DNA of 64,000 nucleotides from Bog-756 sp963831535 (lineage in GTDB: Bacteria; Actinomycetota; Acidimicrobiia; Acidimicrobiales; RAAP-2), in assembly GCA_963831535.1 (NCBI GenBank), contig CAWHQP010000007.1, forward strand, positions 620,001-684,000, given 5' to 3'. Made by a program: the position numbers and the translations under genes. A model generated the notes under the pieces. The model had not been told where the DNA came from and did no database searches. It worked only from the letters and a program-made list of their open reading frames with translations. Below are positions 25,796-38,135 of this stretch, one piece after another; within the stretch, counting starts at the first letter, position 1; the number at the start of each line of letters is the position of its first letter.

Positions 25796-26365
25796 GTGGC
25801 CGAACGTGAGCGCAGTCACACCCGCCCGCGGGGGGCTGTCTTCGTTCCCCGGGCCCAGATCATGTCGGCATCCGACGTGCACCGCGCCGTGACCCGGATG
25901 GCCCACGAGGTCGCCGAGCGCAACCGGGGGCTGGAGAAGGTGGTGCTTGTCGGACTGCAGACCGGCGGCGTGACCATCGCCCGGCAGCTGTCGGCGGCGT
26001 TGGCCGAGGTGGAAGGGGCCACCATTCCGGTGGGCACCCTCGATGTGGCCTTCTACCGGGACGATATCGGCCTGCGGCCCGTACTGCCCGAGGCGGCCAC
26101 CGATATCAGCTTCGACCTCACCGGGACCACGGTGGTGTTGGTCGATGATGTCCTGTTCACCGGGCGGACCATCCGGGCGGCCCTCAACGCGCTGGGCGAG
26201 TACGGACGGGCTCAGCGGGTCGAGTTGGCCGTCATGGTTGACCGGGGTCACCGCGAGCTTCCCATCCGGCCGGACTACGTGGGCAAGAATCTGCCGACCC
26301 GGCGGGACGAGATGGTCGACGTCTCCACCGATGGCGTCTCGCTCGGGGAGCTGGTGAGTCGGTGA
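25796..26365 (+). CDS. pyrR: bifunctional pyrimidine operon regulator / uracil phosphoribosyltransferase
   Basis: A 189-residue type I phosphoribosyltransferase-fold protein that binds pyr mRNA when UMP or UTP is high. The PRPP motif is VVLVDDVLFTGRTIRAAL, with LEKVVLVGLQTGGVTIARQL and DVAFYRDDIG upstream. The N-terminus of about 20 basic residues is longer than usual. GTG at 25796 is chosen because AGGAGG stands 4 bases upstream. It heads a seven-gene pyr operon, and its stop overlaps the pyrB GTG (GTGA). Confidence 0.95.
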   Translation: MAERERSHTRPRGAVFVPRAQIMSASDVHRAVTRMAHEVAERNRGLEKVVLVGLQTGGVTIARQLSAALAEVEGATIPVGTLDVAFYRDDIGLRPVLPEAATDISFDLTGTTVVLVDDVLFTGRTIRAALNALGEYGRAQRVELAVMVDRGHRELPIRPDYVGKNLPTRRDEMVDVSTDGVSLGELVSR

Positions 26366-27333
26366 CCCCGTTCCCCACCAACCTGCTCAGCATGGACGAT
26401 CTCGATGCCGAGGGCATCGGCGAGGTCCTCGCCGTGGCCGACTCCTTCGTCGAGGTGGGCCGTCGGGCCAATCCCAAAGTCCCCGCCCTGCGCGGCAGGA
26501 CCGTGGCCACGTTGTTCTTCGAGGAGTCCACCCGGACACGCATGTCCTTCGAGACGGCGGCCAAGCGGATGTCGGCCGACGTGCTCTCCTTCGCCGCCGG
26601 TTCCTCGTCGCTCAAGAAGGGAGAGTCACTGCGCGACACCGTCGAGACGATCGAGGCCATCGGGATCGACGCCGTGATCATCCGCCACGCCTCGTCGGGT
26701 GTTCCCGCCCGCGTGGCCGGCTGGGTCGACCACTGCTCGGTGATCAACGCCGGCGACGGCTGGCACCAACATCCCACCCAGGCCCTGTTGGACCTCTACA
26801 CGGTCAGACAGGCGCTCGGTGGAGGCGACACCGGACTGGACCGGTTCGTCGGGCTCCAGGTGCTAATCGTGGGTGACATCCGGCACAGCCGGGTGGCCCG
26901 GTCCCAGGTCACCGGTTACGCCGCCCTCGGTGCCGAGGTGACCCTGGTGGCACCGGCAACCCTGCTCCCCCCGTCGCTGGAGGGATGGCCGGTCGCCGCG
27001 GTGAGCCACCGTCTCGACGATGTTCTGGAGAAGGCCGACGTGGTCTCGCTGTTGCGGGTGCAGTCCGAGCGGGGGAGTGGTGCTTTCGTCCCCACCCTGC
27101 GGGAGTACACCGCCGGATTCGGACTCACCGGACGCCGTGCGGCCCTGCTCCAGCCTCATGCCGTCATCCTCCACCCGGGCCCCATCGTGCGGGGGGTGGA
27201 GATCGCATCCGACGTGGCCGAGCTCCCGGCATCCCTCATCACCGAGCAGGTGAGCAACGGGGTGGCCGTCCGCATGGCGGTGCTCTTCTTACTGCTGGGC
27301 CAGGGACCGGTCGAGGGGGTGGAGCGTGGCTGA
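26362..27333 (+). CDS. pyrB: aspartate carbamoyltransferase catalytic subunit
   Basis: A 323-residue enzyme for the first committed pyrimidine step. The carbamoyl-phosphate motif is FFEESTRTRMSFE, with SSLKKGESLRDTVETIEA, DGWHQHPTQALLDLYT, VGDIRHSRVARS and a final ILHPGPIVRGVEI. No regulatory chain (pyrI) is present, as usual for actinobacteria. The GTG start overlaps pyrR by 4 bases and the stop overlaps pyrC by 8. Confidence 0.97.
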   Translation: MTPFPTNLLSMDDLDAEGIGEVLAVADSFVEVGRRANPKVPALRGRTVATLFFEESTRTRMSFETAAKRMSADVLSFAAGSSSLKKGESLRDTVETIEAIGIDAVIIRHASSGVPARVAGWVDHCSVINAGDGWHQHPTQALLDLYTVRQALGGGDTGLDRFVGLQVLIVGDIRHSRVARSQVTGYAALGAEVTLVAPATLLPPSLEGWPVAAVSHRLDDVLEKADVVSLLRVQSERGSGAFVPTLREYTAGFGLTGRRAALLQPHAVILHPGPIVRGVEIASDVAELPASLITEQVSNGVAVRMAVLFLLLGQGPVEGVERG

Positions 27334-28654
27334 GCGCCGGACGGATACCACCGAAACGCCCGGGGCCGTGCTCTTTCGGGGAGGTACCGTCATCGACCGA
27401 ACCGGCGAACGGTCGGCCGACGTGCTGGTCGTGGGCGACCAGGTCACCGAGGTGGGGACCGTCGACTCGGCGCCGTCGGGGACACGGGTCTTCGACGTGG
27501 CCGGGTGTGTGGTCTCGCCAGGCCTGGTCGATCTCCACACCCACCTGCGCCAGCCCGGACGGGAAGAGGCCGAGACCGTGGAGACCGGTGCCCGGGCCGC
27601 CTCGTTGGGGGGCTTCACCGCCATCGTGGCCATGCCCAACACCGAGCCGACCCTGGACTCGGCCGAAGCGGTCCGCACCGTCTATGACCTGGCTGCCGAC
27701 GTCACGGCTCAGGTGGCGGTGGCGGGTGCCATCACCGTGGGCCGCGCCGGCGAACGTCTGTCCCCCATGGCCGAGCTCGCCGAGCTGGGTGTCCGGCTGT
27801 TCACCGACGACGGAAGCGGGGTGCAGTCGGCCGGACTCATGCGGCGGGCGCTCGAGTACGCCACCGGCCTCGGCGTGACCCTGGCCCAGCACTGCGAGGA
27901 CACCACGCTGGCCGGCGACGGCGCCATGCACGAGGGCGAGTGGTCCAGCCGGCTGGGGATCCCCGGCCAGCCCTCGGTGGCCGAGGAGGTCATGGTGGCT
28001 CGGGACCTGGCCCTCGTGCGGGCTACCGGAGCCCGCATGCACTTCCTCCATCTGTCCACCGCCGGCTCCATCGACCTGATCCGCCGGGCCAAGGCGGAGG
28101 GGTTGGCCGTCACGGCCGAGGCCGCCCCCCATCACTTCACGCTGACCGATGCCTGCGCGGCCGGGTACGACCCGGTCTTCAAGGTCAATCCGCCTCTCCG
28201 CGCCGCGTCCGATGTCGAGGCGGTCAAGGCCGGGCTGTCCGACGGCACGATCGATGCCATCGCCACCGATCACGCCCCCCATGCGCCGGAGACGAAGGAC
28301 TTGCCCTTCGATCAGGCGCCGCCGGGCATGCTGGGTCTGCAGACGGCGCTGTCGCTGGCCGTCACCGAACTGGATCTTCCCCTCCACCGCATCCTGGCCC
28401 TGATGAGCTGGCAGCCGGCGGTGATCTGCGGCCTCGACACCGACCACTCCGGGGACCAGGGAGGCCCGGTGGTTCCGGGCTCCGTGGCCAATCTCTGCGT
28501 GATCGACCCGGCCGCCACCTGGGTCGTCGACGCCACCGCGCTGGCCAGCCGCAGCCGCAACTCGCCCTACTCGGGGCGGAAACTCACCGGACGAGTCCGG
28601 CACACCCTGTTCCGGGGCGAGCCGGTGGTCGTGGACGGCGAGGCACAGCGATGA
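27326..28654 (+). CDS. pyrC: dihydroorotase
   Basis: A 442-residue amidohydrolase closing carbamoyl-aspartate to dihydroorotate. Metal-site features: VDLHTHLRQPGREE (HxH), LFTDDGSGV, AQHCED, HFLHLST and ATDHAPHAPETK. It is a class I (multidomain PyrC/AllB type) enzyme, and the C-terminal SPYSGRKLTGRVRHTLFRGE is typical of these. GTG at 27326 overlaps pyrB by 8 bases; the stop overlaps carA (ATGA). Confidence 0.95.
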   Translation: MAERRTDTTETPGAVLFRGGTVIDRTGERSADVLVVGDQVTEVGTVDSAPSGTRVFDVAGCVVSPGLVDLHTHLRQPGREEAETVETGARAASLGGFTAIVAMPNTEPTLDSAEAVRTVYDLAADVTAQVAVAGAITVGRAGERLSPMAELAELGVRLFTDDGSGVQSAGLMRRALEYATGLGVTLAQHCEDTTLAGDGAMHEGEWSSRLGIPGQPSVAEEVMVARDLALVRATGARMHFLHLSTAGSIDLIRRAKAEGLAVTAEAAPHHFTLTDACAAGYDPVFKVNPPLRAASDVEAVKAGLSDGTIDAIATDHAPHAPETKDLPFDQAPPGMLGLQTALSLAVTELDLPLHRILALMSWQPAVICGLDTDHSGDQGGPVVPGSVANLCVIDPAATWVVDATALASRSRNSPYSGRKLTGRVRHTLFRGEPVVVDGEAQR

Positions 28655-29865
28655 CCCCGACACAGGAGGCACCGCGACAGAGCCACCCCGACACAGACAG
28701 CCACCCCGACACAGACAGCAGGGACCCGGTGAGCGGGCGCAGCGGTCCCCTGCACCGGGACGAGGCGTGGTTGGTGCTCGCCGACGGGACCCGGTTCGAG
28801 GGTGAGGCCATCGGAGCGCGCCCGGCCAGCGGAGTGACCACCGGTGAGGCCGTCTTCAACACCGTGCTCTCGGGTTACCAGGAGGTGATCACCGATCCCT
28901 CGTATGCCGGACAGGTCATCGCCTTCACCTATCCCCACATCGGCAACTACGGGGTCAACCCGGTCGACGACGAAGCCCCGCGGCCCCACTGCCACGGTGT
29001 CATCGTGCGGCAACTGACCGACCGGCCCAGCAGTTGGCGGTCGACCGAGTCCCTCGAGACCTATCTCATCCGGTTCGGCATACCCGGGATCTCGGGTATC
29101 GACACGAGGAGGCTCACGCGGCCATCTGAGGAACCGGGGGTCCATGCCCTGCGCATTCGGGACCGCCGGTGCTTCCGAGCTCCTGGCCGCAGCCGAGGCG
29201 GCACCGTCCACCGAGGGACGGGACCTCGTGTCCTCCGTCACCACCGCCACCGTGCAGACCCGGGGGGGCGGACCGTACCGGGTGGTGGCCTACGACTTCG
29301 GAATCAAAGAGGCCATGCTCCGTCAGTTGGGCGAGCTGGCCACTGTTACCGTGGTCCCGGCCTCGACCCCGGCGGATGTGGTACTCGGATTCGAGCCCGA
29401 CGGCATCTTCTTGTCCAACGGACCGGGCGACCCGTCCGCCCTGCCCGGCATCGTCTCGGAGATCCGCACACTGGCCGAGGACGGATCGGTCCCGGTGTTC
29501 GGGATCTGCCTCGGTCACCAGCTGCTGGCCACAGCACTCGGGGCCACCACCTTCAAGCTTCCCTTCGGGCACCACGGGGGGAACCACCCGGTCCGGCGCA
29601 TCTCCACGGGGAGGGTGGAGATCACCTCGCAGAACCACAACTACGCTGTCGCCGAGAGCTCCCTGGCGCCCTCGGCGATCACCCATGTGAACCTCAATGA
29701 CGGTGTCATCGAGGGGATCCGCAGCCACGACGCCCCGGTGTTCAGCGTGCAGTACCACCCTGAGGCCGGGCCCGGTCCCCACGACGCCCGCTACCTCTTC
29801 GAGGAGTTCCGGTTGCTGATGGACACGACGGGGGCTCGGACCTCCCGACAACGGAGTGTGGGCTG

Positions 29866-29866
<1 letters not shown>
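28651..29866 (+). CDS. carA: carbamoyl-phosphate synthase small subunit, frameshifted in this sequence
   Basis: The glutamine amidotransferase subunit, supplying ammonia to CarB. After a hydrophilic N-terminal extension of about 30 residues containing a duplicated SHPDTD unit, frame one gives WLVLADGTRFEGEAIG, GVTTGEAVFNTVLSGYQEVITDPSYAGQ and GIPGISGIDTRRLTR. Frame two resumes at HLRNRGSMPCAFGT and contains the class I triad: GICLGHQLLA (Cys), and the His and Glu of FSVQYHPEAGPGPHD. One extra base near 29117-29124 explains the break; the corrected length is about 404 residues. It overlaps carB by 1 base. Confidence 0.93.
28681..28716 (+). repeat. 18-base tandem repeat inside carA
   Basis: Two exact copies of an 18-base unit (28681-28698 and 28699-28716) encode SHPDTD twice near the CarA N-terminus. 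The length keeps the frame, so it is a tolerated duplication in a non-conserved extension. Confidence 0.85.
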
Positions 29867-33180
<3,314 letters not shown>

Positions 33181-33183
33181 TCC

Positions 33184-34194
33184 GTGAGTGATCCCGCCCC
33201 TCGGGGAGTCCGCACCGATCGGGTGCGCCGGGCCTGGCGGGCGGCCCGGGCCGGGGACGTCGACCTCTCGGTACGCGTGGGGAGCCTCGAGTTGGCCAAC
33301 CCGGTGATGACGGCGTCGGGAACCGCCGGTCACGCCGACGAGCTGGACGCCTACTTCCCCCTCGGCCATCTGGGTGCGGTGGTGGTCAAGTCGCTGTCGG
33401 TGGATCCCTGGCCCGGCAATCCGGCCCCCCGGGTCCACCAGACCCCCTCGGGGATGCTGAACAGCGTGGGCCTGCAGGGCCCGGGGCTCGCCGCCTGGAT
33501 CGACCGGGACCTGCCCCGTCTGACGGCGTCCGGGGCCCGTACGGTGGTGAGCATCTGGGGCCAGAGGGTCGAGGACTTCGCCAAGGCGGCCTCCATGGTG
33601 GCCGGAGTCGCCGGACTCACCGCAGTGGAGATCAACGTCAGCTGTCCGAACATCGAGGACCGCCGCCGCATGTTCGCCCACTCGCCGGCGGCCACGGCCG
33701 AGGTGGTGGCCGCCGTGGGGGAGCACTGCCCGGACCTGCCCCGGTGGGCCAAGCTGAGCCCCACGGTGGCCGATCTGGCCGAGGTGGCCGGGGCCGCCAT
33801 CGGTGCCGGTGCCGAGGCGGTGACCCTGGTCAACACGGTGCTGGGCATGGCCATCGACGTCGAGGGACGCCGGCCGGTCCTCGGATCCGGAGCCGGCGGT
33901 GGCGGACTGTCCGGTGCCGCCGTGCACCCCGTGGCCGTCCGGGCGGTGTTCGATGTCCGAGCCGCCCACCCCGGGGCCACCATCATCGGGGTGGGCGGCG
34001 TGATGTGCGGCCGGGACGCCGTGGAGATGATCATGGCCGGAGCCGACGCCGTACAGGTGGGCACGGCCATATTCCGCGATCCGAGGGCCCCGGTCCGGAT
34101 CCTGAGGGAGCTCGAGAACTGGTGTGCCGACCACGGCGTCCGTCGTGTCCGGGAGTTGAGAGGAGTGGCCCATGAACGAGCCGGGAGCGGATAG
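33184..34194 (+). CDS. pyrD: dihydroorotate dehydrogenase, class 1B-like catalytic subunit
   Basis: A 336-residue FMN TIM-barrel enzyme oxidising dihydroorotate to orotate. LANPVMTASGTAGHADEL, VVVKSLSVDPWPGNPAPRV and TPSGMLNSVGLQGPG follow the class 1B pattern, and the active-site base is the Cys of INVSCPNIE (class 2 enzymes have Ser). The FMN phosphate loop is GVGGVMCGRDAVEMIMAGADAVQVGTA. Class 1B normally works with an iron-sulfur PyrK subunit, which is absent from this operon. GTG start at 33184; the end overlaps pyrF by 23 bases. Confidence 0.93.
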   Translation: MSDPAPRGVRTDRVRRAWRAARAGDVDLSVRVGSLELANPVMTASGTAGHADELDAYFPLGHLGAVVVKSLSVDPWPGNPAPRVHQTPSGMLNSVGLQGPGLAAWIDRDLPRLTASGARTVVSIWGQRVEDFAKAASMVAGVAGLTAVEINVSCPNIEDRRRMFAHSPAATAEVVAAVGEHCPDLPRWAKLSPTVADLAEVAGAAIGAGAEAVTLVNTVLGMAIDVEGRRPVLGSGAGGGGLSGAAVHPVAVRAVFDVRAAHPGATIIGVGGVMCGRDAVEMIMAGADAVQVGTAIFRDPRAPVRILRELENWCADHGVRRVRELRGVAHERAGSG

Positions 34195-35046
34195 GTACGG
34201 GGAGGGCGGCTTCGCGGCACGGGTGGCCGCCGCCGTGGCCAGGACGGGTCCACTGTGCGCGGGGATCGACCCGTCACCTGAGCTGCTCTCGCGCCTGGGG
34301 CCTGAGCGACGACGGGCCCGGACTTCGTCAGTTCGGACTGCGCTGCGTGGAGGCGTTCGCCGGAGTGGTGCCGGTGGTCAAGCCCCAGGTGGCGTTCTTC
34401 GAGCGCTGCGGTTCAGCCGGGGTGGCGGCCCTCGAGGCGTTGCTGGACGAGGCCCGGTCTTCCGGTCTCCTGGTCATCGCCGACGCCAAGCGGGGGGACA
34501 TCGGGAGCACCATGGAGGCCTACGCCCGGGCGTGGCTCGACCCCGACAGCCCGCTGTGTGCCGACGCCGTCACCGCGGCGCCGTACCTGGGGTTGGGCGC
34601 CCTCCAGCCCATGATCGATCGGGCCGCGGCCAGCGACCGGGGCGTGCTGGTGGTGGCCCGGAGCTCCAATCCCGAGGGCCGGTCCCTGCAGCAGGCCCGG
34701 ACCGACGGGGGGACAGGGTCCGGCCGTCGAGGACCTTCTGCTGGCGGGCATCGCCGAGCTCAACGGCGACGGACGCATCCCGCCGGGGACGGTGGGCGCG
34801 GTGGTGGGAGCCACCCTGGGTCCCTCCGAATTCCGCCTGGCCGACCTGGGCGGGGTGATCCTGGCCCCCGGGGTGGGCGTCCAGGGAGGCACCGCCGCCG
34901 GTGTGGGGGCGCTCTTCGGGGAGTGCCCCCCCGGTACGGTGCTGGCCAGCTCGTCCCGGTCGCTGTTGACGAAGGGCCCCGAGGTGACCGCCCTGTCCGA
35001 GGCGGCCACGAAGGCCCGGGACGAGATGGCTGACGTTCTGCGCTGA
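34172..35046 (+). CDS. pyrF: orotidine 5'-phosphate decarboxylase (type 2), frameshifted in this sequence
   Basis: The last step to UMP. Segments in three frames: FAARVAAAVARTGPLCAGIDPSPELLSR, then WGLSDDGPGLRQFG, VVPVVKPQVAFFERCGSAG and the catalytic LVIADAKRGDIGSTMEAYARAWL, then TVGAVVGATLGPSEF, GGVILAPGVGVQGGTAAGVGALF and the SSSRSLLTKGP tail. This is the mycobacterial-type PyrF (about 290 residues). The breaks are an extra C near 34294 and an extra G in the G6 run 34707-34712; correcting both gives one continuous frame ending at 35046. Confidence 0.92.
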
Positions 35047-35117
35047 CGCGGCCCTGGGCCCGCGGACGCTGCCTTGGGCGGCCCTCGGCGTGCGCCCGGT
35101 CTGGTGCCGGGCCGGGG

Positions 35118-35706
35118 TCAGCGGTCGGCGGTGGGCAGGTCCTCGGCGAACTCGATGAACGGTCCGGGGGGCAGGTACTCCTCGGGGATCTCGTCGGGGT
35201 GCCGGTAGTAGTCCACGTCGAAGATGTTGGCGACCCCGGGGTCCTCGACCGTGCCACTCAGACCGGCCTCGGCGGCGGCCAGAAAGGCCTGCCGTCCCGT
35301 CGATGGTCCCGTGGGCCAGCGACTCGTAGGTGTCCTTGGTCACGCGGGCGATCAGGCTGTAGACGCAGCCGTCGAGGGTGGCCCCGACCCGGCGGCCGAT
35401 CATGCAGTGGCGGGTCCCGTCGTCGATGACGTAGACGGCGGCGTCACCCTCCCCGATGCGCTCCCGGATGCGGTGGGGATGACCGAACAGGTGGAGCAGC
35501 TGCTCGTGGCGCCGCTCCTTCATGGCCCACAGCGGGCTCGGGGGGATGACGCCCTCGGGCTCGTCCTCCTCCAGGGGGGTGGCGTTCTCCGGTGCGGTGA
35601 CCGGGAAGGCCAGGTTCTCGGTGCCGGGGAGGAAGTGGAGCTGGCCGTCGTCCCGGGACTGGAACAGCCCCTGGTCGTCGTCACCGGGTTGATCTCGGTC
35701 GGGCAC
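35118..35706 (-). CDS. conserved protein of unknown function, frameshifted
   Basis: About 195 residues after removing one extra base near 35291-35296. An acidic N-terminal tail (PDRDQPGDDDQGLF) is followed by LAFPVTAPENATPLEEDEPEG, PSPLWAMKERRHEQLLHLFGHPHRIRERIGEGDAAVYVIDDGTRHCMIGRR, YSLIARVTKDTYESLAHG, then in the other frame AFLAAAEAGLSGTVED, ANIFDVDYYRHPDEIPEEYLPPGPF. It looks like a compact globular domain with no membrane segment. The GTG at 35706 has AGAGGAA upstream. Divergent from the GNAT gene. No family recognised. Confidence 0.65.
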
Positions 35707-35844
35707 AGCGGGTTCCTCTCGTTCGACCCATCGCCGGGCGGTGGGGGTTCGGGGGCCGTCCCCTGGGTCCCACTCTTCCAGATCCGACCGGCGAGGGTGT
35801 GGCCACCGGTGGACCGGGCCGGTGGCCGGGTGCAGACTCGACCG

Positions 35845-36375
35845 GTGCCGGTGCCGCCACCATCCGTCCCCTCCATCCGGGCCGCCCGCGCCGACGAGTG
35901 CGGGGCGCTGTCGGCCATCGAGGTGGCCGCCGGCCACCGGTTTGTCGAGGTCGGCCCGGCCGACGTGGCCGCGCAACCCCCGCACCCACCCGGTGAGCTC
36001 GAGGAGTACCGCCTCGCCGGACGGTCGTGGGTGGCCGTCGACCACGACGACCGGCCGGTGGCCTTTCTCCTGGCCGCGCTGGTCGACCACCACGCCCACG
36101 CGGACGAGGTCTCGGTGCTGCCGTCAGACGCTGGCCGGGCCATCGGGAGGACCCTGATCGACCATCTGGCCGTCTGGGCCTCCATCCGTGGCCTGCCCGG
36201 CGTGACCCTGACCACCTTCGCGGGTGTCCCCTGGAACGCCCCGTACTACGAGCGCTGTGGCTTTCATCGGTGGGACGACGACGACCTCGGCCCCGAACTG
36301 GCAGCGATCCGCGCTGTTGAACGGTCCCGGGTCCGCCATCGGTGGCCTCGGGTGGCGATGTACCGACCGACGTGA
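35845..36375 (+). CDS. GNAT family N-acetyltransferase
   Basis: A 176-residue acetyl-CoA-dependent transferase. It begins with a beta strand (SIRAARADECGALSAIEVAAG), then VAVDHDDRPVAFLLAALVDHHAHADEVSVLPSDAGRAIGRTLIDHLAVWA, where the pyrophosphate loop is GRAIGRTL, and ends with WNAPYYERCGF (motif B) and a short tail. The substrate is unknown. GTGs at 35830, 35845 and 35851 are all possible starts; none has a strong ribosome site. Convergent with pxpC. Confidence 0.85.
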   Translation: MPVPPPSVPSIRAARADECGALSAIEVAAGHRFVEVGPADVAAQPPHPPGELEEYRLAGRSWVAVDHDDRPVAFLLAALVDHHAHADEVSVLPSDAGRAIGRTLIDHLAVWASIRGLPGVTLTTFAGVPWNAPYYERCGFHRWDDDDLGPELAAIRAVERSRVRHRWPRVAMYRPT

Positions 36376-36397
36376 CCAGGCCGCTCCGAGTCGGGGC

Positions 36398-37402
36398 TCA
36401 GGTGCCGGCAGCCGTCGGGAACCATCCCGACACCCGTTCGTCCAACGATGCCTCCCAGCCGTTCCCCTGCCGCCCGCGCCGTGTCGCGGTCGACCGGGGT
36501 GAGCCGGACGGCGTCCCCTGGCCGAAGCTGACCGAGCAGGGGCAGATCGGCGGTGATGACACAGCAGGCCACCGGGTAGCCCCCCACGGTGGCGTGGTCG
36601 GGCATGAGGATGATGGGATTGCCGTCCGGTGGGACCTGCACCGCGCCGGTGACCATGCCGGTAGAGGGGATGTCGTCCGCATCGGGCCCGGGAGCCGGTG
36701 ACCGGGGGTCACCGTCTACTGGGCCGGCTCCGGCGGGCGCGGCCACCAGTCTGATGCCGATCCGGTTGGAGGCGTTTCCTACCACCCATGGTTGTGCGCA
36801 CAGCTGCCCGAAGCGCCCCTCGGACAGTCGGTGGGGTCCGGACAGGACGCGGATGGCTCGGGGGAGTCCGTCCTGTGCCGACGGTCGCCGGATAGGACAG
36901 CCGACCGCGGGGACGGGACGGAGGACCGAGGTCCAACCGGTCGCCGGCCCGGAGGGCACCGGGTCCCACGCCGCAGAGCACGTCGGACGACCGGGAGCCG
37001 ATCTCGAGCGGTGTGTCGATGCCCCCCGACACGGCCAGGTAGGCGCGCAGGCCCGACCGGATGCGACCGATCGACCACCACCTGACCGTCCTCCACCGGC
37101 ACCACCGTCCCCGAATCGACCCGACGCCCATCGAGGAGCACGTCGACGTCCCGGTACCCGGTACCCACCACGGCCACGTGGGCATCACCGTGGAAGCGGA
37201 GGGTGGGGCCGGACGCGGTGAGCTCGACCGCCGCCGCACCGTCGGGGTTGCCCATCAGGCGATTGGCCAACCGCAGACCTTCGGGGTCCGCCGGGCCGGC
37301 CTCGGGGACACCCAGCGTCGCCGTTCCGAGCCGTCCCCGGTCCTCGACGAGGCTCAGCAGTCCTGGCTCCAGGACCTCGATGAACCGTCGTCCGCGGTTC
37401 AT
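36398..37402 (-). CDS. pxpC: 5-oxoprolinase subunit C (biotin-dependent carboxyltransferase-like), frameshifted
   Basis: About 333 residues after correction. Frame pieces: RFIEVLEPGLLSLVEDRGR, GVPEAGPADPEGLRLANRLMGNP and AAVELTASGPTLRF; then LRAYLAVSGGIDTPLEIGSRSSD; then RVLSGPHRL, WVVGNASNRIGIRL, MVTGAVQVPPDGNPIILMPDHATVGGYPVACCVITADLPLLGQLRPGDAV; and a closing ERVSGWFPTAAGT. Extra bases near 37066, 36915 and 36450 explain the breaks. With PxpA and PxpB it opens 5-oxoproline to glutamate at the cost of ATP. Its ATG overlaps the pxpB stop (TGATG). Confidence 0.85.
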
Positions 37403-38135
37403 CAGCGGCCGACGACCCGCCGCTGGAGGCCCTCCCCGGTGATGGGGACGCAGTCCGGCCCGGTCGGTCTCCTCGGCGAAGCGCACGACGTCTCCCGGTT
37501 GGAGCAGGGCGAAGGGAGGACGGCGTCCGGTCGAAGAGGGCGACCGACGTCCGACCGAGCAACATCCAGCCCCCGGGGGTGGGCTGGGGGTACACCGAGG
37601 CGAACCCGCCACCGACGAGCCACCGCCCCGGCCGGGACCGAGGGCCGGGGTGTCGACCGCCTGGGGATCGAGGCCAGCTCGGCGGGCAGGCCGACCAGGT
37701 AGGGGAATCCCGGCGCGAAGCCCAGGAAGGCCACGTCGAGATCCACGCCGCACAGGCTGGCCACCAGGGTCCGGTCCGTGATGCCAGCGCGTCGGCCACG
37801 TCCCGGAGATCGGGCCCGTCGAATACCGCCGGGATCACCAACCGCCGACCGCGGTCGATGCCCGGGTGCGGGCTCGACGTCATCCCTGGATGCGTCGGCT
37901 GATGGCCCGTTGACGAGGGTCCGGATCCAGGCGTCGAGCACCTCGAATCGGTCTCCACCCGGCTCGACGTGGACCACGACGGTCCCGTGGCCCACGACGG
38001 CCTGCCGGACGGATGTCGGGGCACCACCGGTCTCCCATTCGCCGCCCGATCCGGGCGGCCAGCCGGTGGGCGGCCGACGTCGTCCACCTCGACGAGCACG
38101 GCGCCCTCGCCGAACGGGGTCACCGATCGGATCAC
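37402..38135 (-). CDS. pxpB: 5-oxoprolinase subunit B (KipI-like), heavily frameshifted
   Basis: KipI-family pieces in changing frames: VTPFGEGAVLVEVDD, HRLAARIGR, TVVVHVEPGGDRFEVLDAWI, RRLVIPAVFDGPDLRDVADAL, the family signature LDVAFLGFAPGFPYLVGLPAEL, GGGFASVYPQPTPGGWMLLGRTSVALFD, FALLQPGDVVRFAEE and PITGEGLQRRVVGR. Seven indels (six insertions, one deletion) are needed in 734 bases; after them the length divides by three (243 codons). Either a very poor stretch of consensus or real decay. GTG start at 38135 overlaps the pxpA stop (GTGA). Confidence 0.8.
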
